DNA of 64,000 nucleotides from an uncultured Actinomycetes bacterium (GCA_903828785.1 CAIKNP010000016.1:1-64000); one strand, 5' to 3'; shown: positions 35,981-45,310, numbered from the stretch's first letter. Notes: a model not told the origin generated them from the letters alone. Numbers and translations: made by a program.

Positions 35981-37020
35981 CCTGGCTGCTCATTGCCCTG
36001 GCCCTGGCCCTGCTACTGCTGGCGCTCTTGCTTCGACGCCGTCGTGGGCGCGCAAGGGCTACCGCGCCACGACGTGCTCCAATGCCCGAGGTGCTGGTTC
36101 GCGACGTGGCTCCCATTCCCACCCTCGCTCCCAGCGAGCGGGCGGCCTCGCTGGACGATCGCTTGGCGTCGTCGCGGGGAATCTTCGACCGCGTCCGGGG
36201 ATTAGGGGCGAGTGGGTCGCTGAGCGAAGCCGAACTCGAAATCGTCGAAGAGGTCCTGTTGCGTTCCGACGTGGGCGTAGTCACCACCACAGCGCTGCTC
36301 GACGACCTGCGGGCGAACGGGGCCCCCAACGGGGTGGCCGCCGCCGTGCGCGGCGTTCTCGAGGCCTCGTTCGTGGCGGAGCGTTCGGTTCGCGATTACG
36401 CCGATGCCGACCGCGTTCCGGTGTGGCTCTTCGTAGGCGTCAACGGGGTAGGAAAGACCACCACGATTGGAAAATTAGCGTGGCGTAACACGAACGAGGG
36501 CCGCAAGGTCGTCCTGGCCGCCGGTGATACCTTCCGCGCAGCCGCCGCCGATCAACTGGAACGCTGGGCGACGCGTACGGGGGCTGACATTGTCCGCGCC
36601 GCTGAAGGGGCCGACCCGGGATCCGTGATCCACGACGCCCTCGGACGAGCCCACGCTCGCGGGGCAGACCTCGTTTTAGCCGACACGGCCGGTCGTCGGG
36701 CGAACTCGACCAACTTGCTCGACGAACTGGCCAAAATTCGCCGCGTCGCCGACCGCGCCCCCGGTCAGGTGGTTGAGACCTTTATGGTCCTCGATGCCAC
36801 CACCGGACAGAACGCCCTTAGTCAAGCCAAGGAGTTTCTCGCCGCGGCCGCGGTGACCGGCATCGTGCTCACCAAACTCGACGGAACGGCGCGTGGCGGC
36901 ATCGTGGTCGCCATTGAACGTGAACTGGGTATCCCGGTCAAGTTCGTCGGTATTGGTGAACAGGCCGCCGATCTCATACCCTTTGATCCCGCCGACTTCG
37001 TTCAGTCCCTCCTGGGCTAG
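35977..37020 (+). CDS. ftsY: Signal recognition particle receptor FtsY
   Basis: A 347-aa SRP-receptor GTPase. Residues 3-20 are a strongly hydrophobic, Leu/Ala-rich membrane anchor followed by an Arg-rich stretch, as in many actinobacterial FtsY proteins. The NG domain has GVNGVGKTTTIGKLA near residue 155, DTAGR, and TKLDGTARGG. It receives ribosome-nascent-chain complexes from Ffh, which is encoded immediately downstream. Confidence 0.95.
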   Translation: MTWLLIALALALLLLALLLRRRRGRARATAPRRAPMPEVLVRDVAPIPTLAPSERAASLDDRLASSRGIFDRVRGLGASGSLSEAELEIVEEVLLRSDVGVVTTTALLDDLRANGAPNGVAAAVRGVLEASFVAERSVRDYADADRVPVWLFVGVNGVGKTTTIGKLAWRNTNEGRKVVLAAGDTFRAAAADQLERWATRTGADIVRAAEGADPGSVIHDALGRAHARGADLVLADTAGRRANSTNLLDELAKIRRVADRAPGQVVETFMVLDATTGQNALSQAKEFLAAAAVTGIVLTKLDGTARGGIVVAIERELGIPVKFVGIGEQAADLIPFDPADFVQSLLG

Positions 37021-37046
37021 GGCCGACCACCTCGAGGGAAACGAAT

Positions 37047-37052
37047 TAGTCT
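37047..37052 (+). promoter_or_regulatory. Leaderless -10 element of ffh
   Basis: TAGTCT, six bases (TTACGT), then ATG 37059. A purine-rich stretch lies about 20 bases upstream, too far for a ribosome-binding site. Confidence 0.5.
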
Positions 37053-37058
37053 TTACGT

Positions 37059-38549
37059 ATGTTTGACGCCCTAAGTAACCGCCTCGAGAAGGTTGGACAG
37101 ACGCTTCGTTCACGGGGGCGACTGAGTGACGCCGACCTCGACCAAGCCCTCGGAGACGTTCGCGCGGCCCTCCTCGAGGCTGACGTTGAGCTTTCGGTGG
37201 TTCGGGCCTTCATTGAGGCCGTGCGGGAGCGCGTTTCGGGAGAAAATGTTTCCCAGAGTCTGTCACCGGGTCAGCACGTCATCAAGGCGGTCAACGACCA
37301 ACTGATTGAAGTGTTGGGTGGCGAGCCCCTCAAGATCTCGTACGCCTCAAAGCCCCCTACCGTCATTCTTCTGGCCGGTCTCCAGGGCGCCGGAAAGACG
37401 ACCACCGCGGCGAAATTGGCGAACTGGTTCAAATCCCAGGGTCGCCAGCCGTACCTCATTGGTACCGACCTGCAGCGACCCGCCGCGGTTGAGCAGCTGC
37501 GGGTACTCGGCGGACAAATCGGGGTAGAGGTGTACTCGGAAACCTCCGACCCGGTGACCGTTGCTCGAAAGGGTCTCGCTGAAGCGCAGCGACTGGGCCG
37601 CGACGTCGTGATCATCGACACCGCCGGTCGACTTTCAATCGACGCTGCTCTCATGGCTGAAGTCCGCTTCATTTCGGGCGCCGTTAACCCCCACTACACC
37701 TTCCTGGTCATTGACGCGGTTACTGGTCAAGATGCGGTTCACACCGCCCGCGCCTTCCACGAGTCCTTGACCTTGTCGGGTCTCATCGTGACCAAGCTGG
37801 ACTACGACGCCCGTGGTGGTGCTGTTCTGTCCGCTCGTGGGGTGGTGGGCCGACCAGTGGTTTTCGCCTCAACGGGCGAAAAGTTGGCCGATTTCGACCT
37901 CTTCTATCCCGATCGGATGGCCTCACGCATTCTGGGAATGGGTGACATCCTCACCCTCATTGAGCAGGCTGAGCGCAGCATGGACGCCGACGTCGTGGCC
38001 GACTCGGCCGGACGCATGCTCTCGGGGCAATTCACCCTCGACGATTTCATGGCGCAACTCGGCCAAGTGCGAAAAATGGGTTCACTCGGCGGCCTCATGA
38101 AACTCATGCCGGGAATGACCAAAGAAATGCGCGACGCCGCGAAGAATGTTGACGAGAGCCAGCTCGATCGCATCGAAGCCATCGTCCGTTCCATGACGCC
38201 GAAGGAGCGACGCGATCCCAGCATCATTGACGGATCTCGCCGAACGCGAATCGCCAAGGGCTGCGGACGAACGGTAAATGACGTCAATCAGTTGCTCAAG
38301 CAATTTGACAAGATGAAGAAAATGATGAAGACCATGGGCCGAGGCGGTATGCCCCAGATTCCCGGTGGCATGGGCAAGATGGCGTCTATGGCCGCGCGCG
38401 CTTCGGCCGCGAGTGGTCGTGATCTTCCACCCGGCTTCGAAGCCCTGGGGGCCGGCCTGCAGTCGGGAGCCCGTCCGGCGCCGGCTTCATCAGGGCCAAA
38501 GGGCAAGAAGAAGAAGGGTGGGAGGGTTACCCCTCCCAAAAGTCGCTAA
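37059..38549 (+). CDS. ffh: Signal recognition particle protein Ffh
   Basis: A 496-aa SRP54 homologue that binds signal sequences and 4.5S RNA. The N domain comes first, then the G domain with GLQGAGKTTTAAKLA near residue 108, DTAGRLSID and a G4 region near 245 reading TKLDYDARGG, where the usual residue after the Asp is Gly. The methionine-rich M domain includes RRTRIAKGCGRTVNDVNQLL and KKMMKTMG. The C-terminal tail is Lys-rich. No SRP RNA gene was recognised in the window. Confidence 0.95.
   Translation: MFDALSNRLEKVGQTLRSRGRLSDADLDQALGDVRAALLEADVELSVVRAFIEAVRERVSGENVSQSLSPGQHVIKAVNDQLIEVLGGEPLKISYASKPPTVILLAGLQGAGKTTTAAKLANWFKSQGRQPYLIGTDLQRPAAVEQLRVLGGQIGVEVYSETSDPVTVARKGLAEAQRLGRDVVIIDTAGRLSIDAALMAEVRFISGAVNPHYTFLVIDAVTGQDAVHTARAFHESLTLSGLIVTKLDYDARGGAVLSARGVVGRPVVFASTGEKLADFDLFYPDRMASRILGMGDILTLIEQAERSMDADVVADSAGRMLSGQFTLDDFMAQLGQVRKMGSLGGLMKLMPGMTKEMRDAAKNVDESQLDRIEAIVRSMTPKERRDPSIIDGSRRTRIAKGCGRTVNDVNQLLKQFDKMKKMMKTMGRGGMPQIPGGMGKMASMAARASAASGRDLPPGFEALGAGLQSGARPAPASSGPKGKKKKGGRVTPPKSR
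38520..38537 (+). other. Hairpin at the 3' end of ffh
   Basis: GGGAGGG-TTAC-CCCTCCC is a perfect 7-bp stem inside the last ffh codons, followed by AAAAG rather than T. Its meaning is unclear. Confidence 0.3.
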
Positions 38550-38574
38550 ACTAGAGCGCTCGGGTATATCACCC

Positions 38575-38594
38575 CGTTCTGGTGGTCCAGAACG
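38575..38594 (+). other. Hairpin upstream of rpsP
   Basis: CGTTCTGG-TGGT-CCAGAACG is a perfect 8-bp stem with a tetraloop in the ffh-rpsP gap, 24 bases before the rpsP start. It has no following T-run. It could be a processing site or an autoregulatory site for the rpsP-trmD-rplS operon. Confidence 0.4.
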
Positions 38595-38618
38595 TAATGG
38601 TTTGAGGAGAATTTCGAC

Positions 38619-38906
38619 GTGGCTGTGAAACTTCGTTTGGTGCGTATGGGTAAGAAGAAGCAACCGACCTATCGCGTGGTAGCTATCGACTCGCGACGCT
38701 CGCGTTCGGGAGCGTATCTTGAAGTGGTCGGTACCTACCAGCCACGAGGACACTCAACGGCCGAGCCCGACACGATCATCTCTATCGATAACCAAAAGGC
38801 CGTCCAGTGGCTTCTCCACGGCGCCCAGCCCACTGAGCGGGTCGCTAAATTGCTGAAGGCTTCCGGCGCGCTCGACGAGTTCGCCGCGTCGAAGGCCGCC
38901 AAGTGA
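38619..38906 (+). CDS. rpsP: 30S ribosomal protein S16
   Basis: A 95-aa S16 with the signature VKLRLVRMGKKKQPTYRVVAIDSRRSRSG split across the first 35 residues and the C-terminal helical part GAQPTERVAKLL. It starts at GTG 38619 after GAGGAGA. It is first in the rpsP-khpA-rimM-trmD-rplS operon and overlaps khpA by 4 bases. Confidence 0.97.
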   Translation: MAVKLRLVRMGKKKQPTYRVVAIDSRRSRSGAYLEVVGTYQPRGHSTAEPDTIISIDNQKAVQWLLHGAQPTERVAKLLKASGALDEFAASKAAK

Positions 38907-39229
38907 GCGCCCAGGACGACTACGTCGCGGGCGACGTCAACGTCATTGACGATGCGGGCTACGACGAAGAGTTTTCCGCCGTCGTCGAAGCACCAACTGC
39001 GGTCGCCGCTTTGGAATACATCGCCAAGGCCCTCGCCGACGAGCCGGGTGCGGTTAACGTCGCTGTCTCGGAGAAGTCGGGCAAGGTTGTATTGGCGCTC
39101 AGTCTCGCTGGCGACGACATCGGCCGGGTGATTGGTCGTCGTGGCCGCACGGCGCAGGCCATTCGGGCCCTCATCGCCGCTGCCGGCACCCGCGACGGTG
39201 TGACCACCTCGGTCGACATTCTCGACTAG
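38903..39229 (+). CDS. khpA: KH-domain RNA-binding protein KhpA
   Basis: A 108-aa protein. A roughly 30-residue acidic N-terminal extension precedes a single type II KH domain with the RNA-binding loop GRVIGRRGRTAQAIRAL (GRRG as GxxG). KhpA works with KhpB/Jag in RNA binding and affects cell length in firmicutes; it is the standard rpsP-rimM neighbour. The acidic extension makes it longer than the usual 75-80 aa. Confidence 0.92.
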   Translation: MSAQDDYVAGDVNVIDDAGYDEEFSAVVEAPTAVAALEYIAKALADEPGAVNVAVSEKSGKVVLALSLAGDDIGRVIGRRGRTAQAIRALIAAAGTRDGVTTSVDILD

Positions 39230-39232
39230 GCC

Positions 39233-39712
39233 ATGACCGACGAGCGCACCACGCTCGAGGTTGGGCGAATAGTTAAAGCACACGGCCTCAAGGGCCAAGT
39301 GATTGTCGATCTCTGGACCGATCGTGATGAACGTCTGGCGAAGAAGAGCGTCCTCGAAACGCCTCGTGGTCCCATGACGGTGATTGCTGCCGCGCGACAC
39401 CAGGAACGCTGGATTGTCACCTTCGAGGGCGTCACCACCCGCGAAGGTGCTGACGCCTTACGGGGAGTAGTGCTGTCCGCCGAGCCCCTCGAAGACGACG
39501 ACGCCATATGGATTCACGAACTCTTTCAGGCCCTCGTCGTCGACCAGCGGGGCCGAGAACTCGGTCGCGTCGTTGACGTGGAAGCAAACCCCGCCTCCGA
39601 TTTGCTGGTGTTGGAGGATGGCATCTTGATCCCGCTGACCTTCGTCACGGCCATCGAGGCCAACGAACGCATCGACGTGAATATTCCCGACGGATTGCTG
39701 GAGGAGGCGTGA
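39233..39712 (+). CDS. rimM: 16S rRNA processing protein RimM
   Basis: A 159-aa 30S maturation factor. The N-terminal RimM domain begins [16 protein letters not shown], and a C-terminal PRC-barrel starts at about residue 90 ([28 protein letters not shown]). It helps assemble the 30S head around S19. It overlaps trmD by 4 bases. Confidence 0.94.
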   Translation: MTDERTTLEVGRIVKAHGLKGQVIVDLWTDRDERLAKKSVLETPRGPMTVIAAARHQERWIVTFEGVTTREGADALRGVVLSAEPLEDDDAIWIHELFQALVVDQRGRELGRVVDVEANPASDLLVLEDGILIPLTFVTAIEANERIDVNIPDGLLEEA

Positions 39713-40458
39713 CGCTGCGAGTTGACGTTCTCACGCTCTTCCCCGAGGCCGTGGCAGCCTACGCCAACACTTCGGTGCTGGGACGGGCTCGTGAGCGCGG
39801 GGTCTGGGAGCTGCACCTCCACGACTTTCGCGAGGCCACGTCGGACGTTCACCGCAGTGTTGACGACACCCCCTACGGCGGGGGAGCGGGTATGGTCTTG
39901 TCACCCGAACCCATCGTGTCGACAATCGAGAACACGCCCCAGCTCGCTCGGCCGGTCATTGCGCTCACTCCTTCGGGGCGCCCCTTCAACCAGGGTGTCG
40001 CTCGTGAATTAAGTGCCTTAAGTGGATTCACCCTCCTGTGTGGGCGCTACGAGGGTTTCGACCAGCGCATTCTGGATTCGGTAGTCGACCTGGAGATTTC
40101 CTTGGGTGACTTCGTCCTGGCGGGTGGTGAATTAGCGGCGCTCGCCATTATCGAAGCGGTGGTCCGACTGCGCCCCGGGGGACTGGGTAATGACGAGTCC
40201 AGCCAGGAGGAATCCTTCAGCGAGGGACTTCTCGAGTATCCCCACTACACCAAGCCGGCTCGTTTTCGGGGCCGCGAGGTGCCGGAAATACTGCGATCGG
40301 GGGACCACGCCCGCATCGCCCGTTGGCGCCGAGCCCAGGCGCTGCAACGCACCTTGAGCCGTCGCCCCGACCTCTTGACACTGGCGCAATTGTCTCCAGC
40401 GGACCAAAAACTCCTAAAAGAGTTCCCCGTGGTGGACAGCACCGCCGAAGAGCGCTAA
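39709..40458 (+). CDS. trmD: tRNA (guanine(37)-N(1))-methyltransferase
   Basis: A 249-aa SPOUT methyltransferase making m1G37. It has the N-terminal [11 protein letters not shown], the [13 protein letters not shown] loop, [13 protein letters not shown] and the trefoil-knot SAM site [22 protein letters not shown], followed by the conserved [20 protein letters not shown] is the start. The order rimM-trmD-rplS is nearly universal. Confidence 0.96.
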   Translation: MTLRVDVLTLFPEAVAAYANTSVLGRARERGVWELHLHDFREATSDVHRSVDDTPYGGGAGMVLSPEPIVSTIENTPQLARPVIALTPSGRPFNQGVARELSALSGFTLLCGRYEGFDQRILDSVVDLEISLGDFVLAGGELAALAIIEAVVRLRPGGLGNDESSQEESFSEGLLEYPHYTKPARFRGREVPEILRSGDHARIARWRRAQALQRTLSRRPDLLTLAQLSPADQKLLKEFPVVDSTAEER

Positions 40459-40492
40459 ACTTATTCTTCCCCGTGATCCGAAAGGGACTCAC

Positions 40493-40849
40493 ATGAATCC
40501 GACTGATCTCATTGACCGCGACTCGATGCGCGACGACATTCCGGCCTTCCGTCCGGGCGACACCGTCAAGGTGCACGTCCGCGTGGTGGAAGGTACCCGC
40601 GAGCGCGTCCAGGTGTTCCAGGGTGCGGTCATCCGACGCCAGGGCTCGGGTCTCCAGGAGACCTTCACCGTTCGCAAGTTGAGCTTCGGTGTTGGTGTCG
40701 AGCGCACCTTCCCGCTGCACACCCCCACGATCCAGAAGATCGAAGTCGATTCCTACGGTGACGTGCGTCGGGCCAAGTTGTACTACCTCCGTGATCTGCG
40801 TGGCAAGGCCGCCAAGATCAAGGAACTGCGCGTTAACGACCGCGCCTAG
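40493..40849 (+). CDS. rplS: 50S ribosomal protein L19
   Basis: A 118-aa L19 with the family features [26 protein letters not shown], the Arg-rich [15 protein letters not shown] and the C-terminal [28 protein letters not shown] precedes the ATG. It ends the rpsP operon core. Confidence 0.97.
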   Translation: MNPTDLIDRDSMRDDIPAFRPGDTVKVHVRVVEGTRERVQVFQGAVIRRQGSGLQETFTVRKLSFGVGVERTFPLHTPTIQKIEVDSYGDVRRAKLYYLRDLRGKAAKIKELRVNDRA

Positions 40850-40855
40850 TCGCCC

Positions 40856-41152
40856 GTGGGCGAAGAGGAGCTCGACGAGTACGAGTCAACACTCGAGCTC
40901 GCGTTAGTTCAGGAATACAAGGCCGTGGTTGGCATGTTCGACTACGCCGTGGAAACCGATCGCCGTTTCTACCTCGCGAACCACGTGGAGACCGTGGTTT
41001 CGTCCACTCAACCCGTGATGATTGAACTCACCTTGACCGACGCCTGGGTCTGGGACATGTACCGGTCGGCCCGTTTCGTCCCTAGCGTTCGGGTGCTCAC
41101 CTTTCGGGACGTCAACATAGAGAAGTTGCCGAAGGAAGATTTACAGCCCTGA
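40856..41152 (+). CDS. DUF2469 family protein
   Basis: A 98-aa acidic protein matching the actinobacterial DUF2469 family: EEELDEYESTLELALVQEYKAVVGMF, VETDRRFYLANHVE and LTDAWVWDMYRSARFVPSVRVLTFRDVNIE. This gene regularly follows rplS, with lepB or rnhB between, in actinobacteria. The function is unknown. It starts at GTG 40856 six bases after rplS and shares a base with the next start (TGATG). Confidence 0.85.
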   Translation: MGEEELDEYESTLELALVQEYKAVVGMFDYAVETDRRFYLANHVETVVSSTQPVMIELTLTDAWVWDMYRSARFVPSVRVLTFRDVNIEKLPKEDLQP

Positions 41153-41628
41153 TGCAGCTCGAGTGTTTTGACGTGCAAGCCGAGGAATTGTCAACGATGG
41201 TGAAGCGTGAAGTGACGGGCGTCCTTCGCGTCCACGGTGGCGACCCCGTTCTGCTCCTTGCCGCTTACGGACCGGACTGGCCCGGTGAGTGGGGGCTGTG
41301 GCTCGAGGCCAGCGAGGGCTACCCGGCCGCCCTCATCGCCCGTGACCTTAAGACCCTCAGTCACCTCATGAAACTGACCACGGTGGTCATCGCCGCTGCT
41401 CAGCACCCTGACCAACACGCCGAAGTGGTCCGACGCTTGTTGAGTGACGAGACAATTGACCTGCGTAACGACGTGGTCACCTTGAGCGGTGCCGTGAATC
41501 GCCCCGCGCCTCCCGCCCACATTCGAGTCTGGCACGCCGAAGGATCGCGGCTCTTCAGCGAAAGTACGGTGCTCGCTGCGAGCGTCATGGAGGATAGGTA
41601 CACCCTTTACGAGGACGCCACGAAGTAG
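41152..41628 (+). CDS. Hypothetical protein coupled to DUF2469 gene
   Basis: The 158-aa product is not recognised. It looks soluble and mixed alpha/beta, with LEASEGYPAALIARDLKTLSHLMKLTTVVIAA in the middle and no signal peptide or membrane segment. The TGATG junction with the DUF2469 gene and codon use like its neighbours argue for a real gene. An antisense frame of similar length reads as low-complexity shadow. Confidence 0.6.
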   Translation: MQLECFDVQAEELSTMVKREVTGVLRVHGGDPVLLLAAYGPDWPGEWGLWLEASEGYPAALIARDLKTLSHLMKLTTVVIAAAQHPDQHAEVVRRLLSDETIDLRNDVVTLSGAVNRPAPPAHIRVWHAEGSRLFSESTVLAASVMEDRYTLYEDATK

Positions 41629-41843
41629 CCGTTTTCTCAAGGGGGCGACCGACCGACGAAAGTACCAATGACTCCCTCGGGTTTTCCCGTCACTGCAGTG
41701 GCGAGCGGACTCAACGACCTGCGATCAATGTGGCCGTCAAGGACCAGGAGTGGGAGCGGTGATCACGGCGAAGCGCGGGAGCTGGGGTCGAAAAAGCGAT
41801 TGGCCCGGTGGCCCGCTCGAGCCTACGAGGTGGGGCCCTCGAA

Positions 41844-42245
41844 TCAGTCGGGCTGGACCGAAATCAGTTCGGGACGAATGCGAACCGTCACGCGTACTTC
41901 GCCCTCAACGCGGCTATCACGGAAGTCCTCGCCCGTGTACTTTCGAGCCAGTCGGTCGATGACTTCGTCGGCGCCCTGGGTGCTAAAGCCAACAACGAGG
42001 CCCCGGGCGGCAATACACGTGCCGGGGTCGTCAGGGTCAGTAAGCGAAATTGCCACGCGGGGATCATTGGCAAGATTTCGCGCCTTCTTGCGGCCAAGGG
42101 CGGTATTGATGATGATGTCGACGCCATCCAACTCTGTCCACACCGGTGTCACGTGCGGCTCACCATCACTGCCAATGGTCGCCAGGTGCAGCAAGACGCG
42201 TTTCGCGAAAATAGACCGAGCCGCGGGGGTGAAGATTGCGGCCAC
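41844..42245 (-). CDS. PPOX-class F420-type oxidoreductase (split beta-barrel)
   Basis: A 133-aa flavin/F420 split-barrel protein with the family pattern LLHLATIGSDGEPHVTPVWTELDGVDIIINTALGRKKARNLANDPRVAISLTDPDDP. Similar actinobacterial proteins bind F420 and reduce small substrates or biliverdin-like compounds. The GTG start is uncertain, since no good ribosome-binding site is visible. It follows the lipoprotein gene by 26 bases on the same strand. Confidence 0.83.
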   Translation of the reverse strand: MAAIFTPAARSIFAKRVLLHLATIGSDGEPHVTPVWTELDGVDIIINTALGRKKARNLANDPRVAISLTDPDDPGTCIAARGLVVGFSTQGADEVIDRLARKYTGEDFRDSRVEGEVRVTVRIRPELISVQPD

Positions 42246-42271
42246 GGCTGCTTCGTCAGAGGAAGTCAGAG

Positions 42272-42811
42272 TTAGGCCCTCGCGTTAACGAGAGCCGGGT
42301 CCATGATTGCCTGGTCGGCTTTCATAATGACTTCGTCCGCGGGAATCAGTGACTTGTACTTCGTCGAGATCAAGCCCACGAAAAGCCACTGGCCGGCTTC
42401 GGTGACGGCACAGTCGTAGTTGTGCAGTCGACAACCAACCGCCGTGATGAAACCCTTCTCGTTCACCAATTTGACCAAGTCGTCGTGCTTGGCGAAGTAG
42501 TCCACCAGGGTCAGCGTCGACTTGGTCTCGCAGGAGACTGCTCCAGTAACGTGCACTTTTACCTCGGCGGGGGTGAGGGTTTTGCCGGCGAGTTCGGTGA
42601 ACTTGCCCTGGCATACCTTCGAACTCTTGAGGTAGTTCACGACCTGCGCAAAGGTTTTGGAACTCGACGGAACCGTAACGGCGCTGGACGCCAAAGTTGT
42701 GGTCGTCGAGGGAGCGGTGGTGGGAGTGGGCGAGCTTGATCCACACGAAGCTAAGACCAGTGAGGAAAGGGCCATAGTGAGGACGAGGGTTAAACGCATA
42801 GGTTTGTGCAT
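42272..42811 (-). CDS. Putative lipoprotein
   Basis: A 179-aa protein with a signal peptide ending in the lipobox LASC, so Cys23 would be acylated and anchored in the membrane. A Thr/Ser/Pro-rich linker (about residues 25-52) and a mostly helical domain with four Cys follow. The family is not recognised. TAGCGT sits six bases before ATG 42811, suggesting a leaderless message. Confidence 0.72.
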   Translation of the reverse strand: MHKPMRLTLVLTMALSSLVLASCGSSSPTPTTAPSTTTTLASSAVTVPSSSKTFAQVVNYLKSSKVCQGKFTELAGKTLTPAEVKVHVTGAVSCETKSTLTLVDYFAKHDDLVKLVNEKGFITAVGCRLHNYDCAVTEAGQWLFVGLISTKYKSLIPADEVIMKADQAIMDPALVNARA

Positions 42812-42817
42812 GGTCCC

Positions 42818-42823
42818 ACGCTA
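42818..42823 (-). promoter_or_regulatory. Leaderless -10 element of the lipoprotein gene
   Basis: TAGCGT on the minus strand, six bases (GGGACC), then ATG 42811. Confidence 0.5.
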
Positions 42824-42907
42824 GTAGGTTGGCGAGACGGCGTCATTCTGCCGAAAGATCCCGTTGGCGGCAATGGCGTTGGCCGATCCGGCGCTGGCGA
42901 ACACGAC

Positions 42908-42933
42908 GGTGACGGAGTTGGTCAATCGTCACC
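42908..42933. other. Inverted repeat upstream of fumC
   Basis: GGTGACG-N12-CGTCACC is a perfect 7-bp-arm repeat about 100 bases before the fumC start, in a 218-bp non-coding region. It could be an operator or a hairpin. Confidence 0.3.
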
Positions 42934-43029
42934 TTTCCTGGTCGATGCGAGTGGTGGGGCGCAAAACAGGGCCTTCTTCGGTAACGTGGAAGCGCAGCAC
43001 CCGCGCAGGGTGGTGATGAAAGGCGAGAA

Positions 43030-44415
43030 ATGAACTACCGCAGCGAATCGGACACCATGGGCAGCATTGACGTCCCCGCCGAGCACTATTGGGGAGCCCA
43101 AACGCAGCGCAGTCTTCACCACTTCGAGATTGGCCACGACACCATGCCAGTGGCGGTCATTCGTGCTTTTGGCGTCTTGAAACTGGCCTCCGCACTAACG
43201 AACCACGACCTCGGCAAACTCAGTGTGGAGAAGGCCACGTTGATTGAGCGCGCCGCCAGGGAAGTTATAGACGGGACCTTGTCGAATGAGTTCCCCCTGC
43301 GCATCTGGCAGACGGGTTCAGGCACCCAGACCAACATGAACGTTAACGAGGTCATTGCCAACCGGGCCATCGAAATGGCGGGCGGTGTTATGGGTTCGAA
43401 GACGCCCATTCATCCCAACGATGACGTCAACATGAGCCAATCATCGAACGACACCTTCCCGACTGCCATGCACATTGCAGCGGTGATTGAAATCACGGAC
43501 CGACTTCTTCCTTCCGTGCGACGCCTCCGCGAGGCTCTGAACGCGAAAGCCGTGGCCTACGCGGACGTGGTCAAAATTGGACGCACCCACCTGATGGACG
43601 CCGTGCCGCTTACGCTGGGCCAGGAGTTCTCGGGTTACGTCGCCCAACTCGACGCCGACCTTATTCGCCTCGACCAGGTGCTCGCGGGGATTAGCGAACT
43701 GGCCGTCGGTGGATCGGCCGTGGGCACTGGCCTCAACACCCATCCCGAATACGCCCGCCGAGTCGCCGAACACATTGCTGCTTTGACGGGAAAGCCTTTC
43801 GTAACGGCCCCCAACAAGTTTGCGGCCCTCGCCGCGCACGACGCTCTGGTTTTCGCGCACGGAGCCATCAAGACCCTCGCGACCAGTTTGGTGAAGATTG
43901 CCGACGATCTGCGTTGGCTGGGCTCGGGTCCGCGCTCGGGACTGGGTGAATTGCAGCTGCCCGAAAACGAACCCGGCTCGTCCATCATGCCCGGGAAGGT
44001 GAACCCCACGCAGTCCGAAGCAATGATTATGGTGTCAATCCAGGTCTTCGGCAATGACGTGGCAATTTCTCTGGCCGGTTCACGCGGGAACCTCGAACTC
44101 AACGTGTGTAAGCCGGTGCTCATACACAACTTCTGTCACTCCATCGACCTCCTCACTGACGCCTGCGACCGCTTCCGGGAGTTTTGCGTCGAGGGGCTGG
44201 AGCCGGATTACGAACAAATTGAGCACCACCTCAGCAACTCACTGATGCTGGTGACCGCCCTCAACCCCCTCATTGGCTACGACAAGGCGGCCCAGGTCGC
44301 CAAGAAGGCCCATAAGGAGCGGCTCACCCTTAGGCAGGCGGTACTGGCTCTGGGCTACCTGAGTGAAGATGCCTTCGACGCGGCTATCGTGCCCGCCGAC
44401 ATGACTCACCCCTAA
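43030..44415 (+). CDS. fumC: Class II fumarate hydratase
   Basis: A 461-aa Fe-independent fumarase interconverting fumarate and malate in the TCA cycle. It has [22 protein letters not shown] at the N-terminus (read in two parts), [13 protein letters not shown], the active-site His in [10 protein letters not shown] and the superfamily signature [13 protein letters not shown] near residues 316-328 with the catalytic Ser. The length is typical. AGGCGAG precedes the ATG. Confidence 0.96.
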   Translation: MNYRSESDTMGSIDVPAEHYWGAQTQRSLHHFEIGHDTMPVAVIRAFGVLKLASALTNHDLGKLSVEKATLIERAAREVIDGTLSNEFPLRIWQTGSGTQTNMNVNEVIANRAIEMAGGVMGSKTPIHPNDDVNMSQSSNDTFPTAMHIAAVIEITDRLLPSVRRLREALNAKAVAYADVVKIGRTHLMDAVPLTLGQEFSGYVAQLDADLIRLDQVLAGISELAVGGSAVGTGLNTHPEYARRVAEHIAALTGKPFVTAPNKFAALAAHDALVFAHGAIKTLATSLVKIADDLRWLGSGPRSGLGELQLPENEPGSSIMPGKVNPTQSEAMIMVSIQVFGNDVAISLAGSRGNLELNVCKPVLIHNFCHSIDLLTDACDRFREFCVEGLEPDYEQIEHHLSNSLMLVTALNPLIGYDKAAQVAKKAHKERLTLRQAVLALGYLSEDAFDAAIVPADMTHP

Positions 44416-44419
44416 AGAC

Positions 44420-45304
44420 TTAGGCCAGTCCCGCAGCGCTCATGAGCCCGTCGAGAATCTCGTCACGCTTGCCAACGCCGATTGAGAGATGCCCCTCACC
44501 GTCGAGCAAGTGCACACTGGCGTTGGGAACATTGGCCCCCAGCCATTGCCCGTGCGCGTAGGGGACCATGAGGTCAGCGCTCCCTTGCCAGATGGCCACC
44601 GGTACCGTGATCTCGTTCAGTGAAAAGCCCCAGGGCTGGCAAAAGGCGAGATCGTCGTCGGCCCAGCCACTGACACCCTCGCGCAAACCTTCACCCATTG
44701 ACGCAATCATCTCGGCGCCCATCTCCTCGGTAATACAGGCCTTGTCCACGTCGGGGAGGATGGAGTTCATAATCTTGAGCAAATCGCCGGGGGTCGCGTT
44801 TGCGAGTCCGGCGGCGTCGGCTTCGAGGTAGGGCACCAGGACGTCAATTCCCCCGAGTACTTTCGAAAACTCGACGATGTTCCCTTCCCCCATTCCGGCG
44901 AGGAAGTCCAGGTCACTGAGTCCGTAGGGGGCGATACCCGCGACGCTGGCCGCGGCGAGAACTCCGGGCAGACGCGCGGCGCAGGCGAGGGAGTGTGGTC
45001 CACCCCCTGACGTCCCGGCGATCAGTGAATGTGGCGCCCCGAGGTGATCCAGTAGGGCCGCGGTGTCCGCCACCACGTCCACAATGCTTCGGCCAGCGTG
45101 GCGCGTACTCATGCCGTAGCCGGCCCGCGACATCGTTACGTAGCGAAGTCCTCGAGCGTGGATTGCTTCTTGTACTTTAGGATTCTGGTAACCCGACCCC
45201 GGTGTTCCGTGGTGCCACACCAGGGGGGTGCCGCCCGCGGGACCCGAAACATAAAAGTCGAGAAAGCGTCCGTCGGGCAATTGCAAACGTTGTTTTTCGG
45301 TCAT
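44420..45304 (-). CDS. Alpha/beta-fold hydrolase
   Basis: A 294-aa hydrolase with the oxyanion-hole HHGTPGSG near residues 30-37, nucleophile elbow GTSGGG near 96-101, an acidic residue in WQGSADLMVPYAHG and the catalytic His in DGEGHLSIG. The substrate is unknown. TAAGGT is six bases before ATG 45304. It converges on fumC with 4 bases between the stops. Confidence 0.88.
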   Translation of the reverse strand: MTEKQRLQLPDGRFLDFYVSGPAGGTPLVWHHGTPGSGYQNPKVQEAIHARGLRYVTMSRAGYGMSTRHAGRSIVDVVADTAALLDHLGAPHSLIAGTSGGGPHSLACAARLPGVLAAASVAGIAPYGLSDLDFLAGMGEGNIVEFSKVLGGIDVLVPYLEADAAGLANATPGDLLKIMNSILPDVDKACITEEMGAEMIASMGEGLREGVSGWADDDLAFCQPWGFSLNEITVPVAIWQGSADLMVPYAHGQWLGANVPNASVHLLDGEGHLSIGVGKRDEILDGLMSAAGLA

Positions 45305-45310
45305 TGCAGT

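Noticed and set aside
38520-38537. Intrinsic terminator of ffh
   Set aside because: The stem is perfect but followed by AAAAG, not a T-run, and it lies inside the coding sequence.
41668-42288. 206-codon plus-strand frame after the DUF2469-linked gene
   Set aside because: Mostly antisense to the split-barrel oxidoreductase. I tested the 41629-41843 gap for a yraN-like gene or remnant and saw none.
42806-43033. Short plus-strand frame before fumC
   Set aside because: No ribosome-binding site, Gly/Asp-rich composition, and it occupies a region that looks regulatory.
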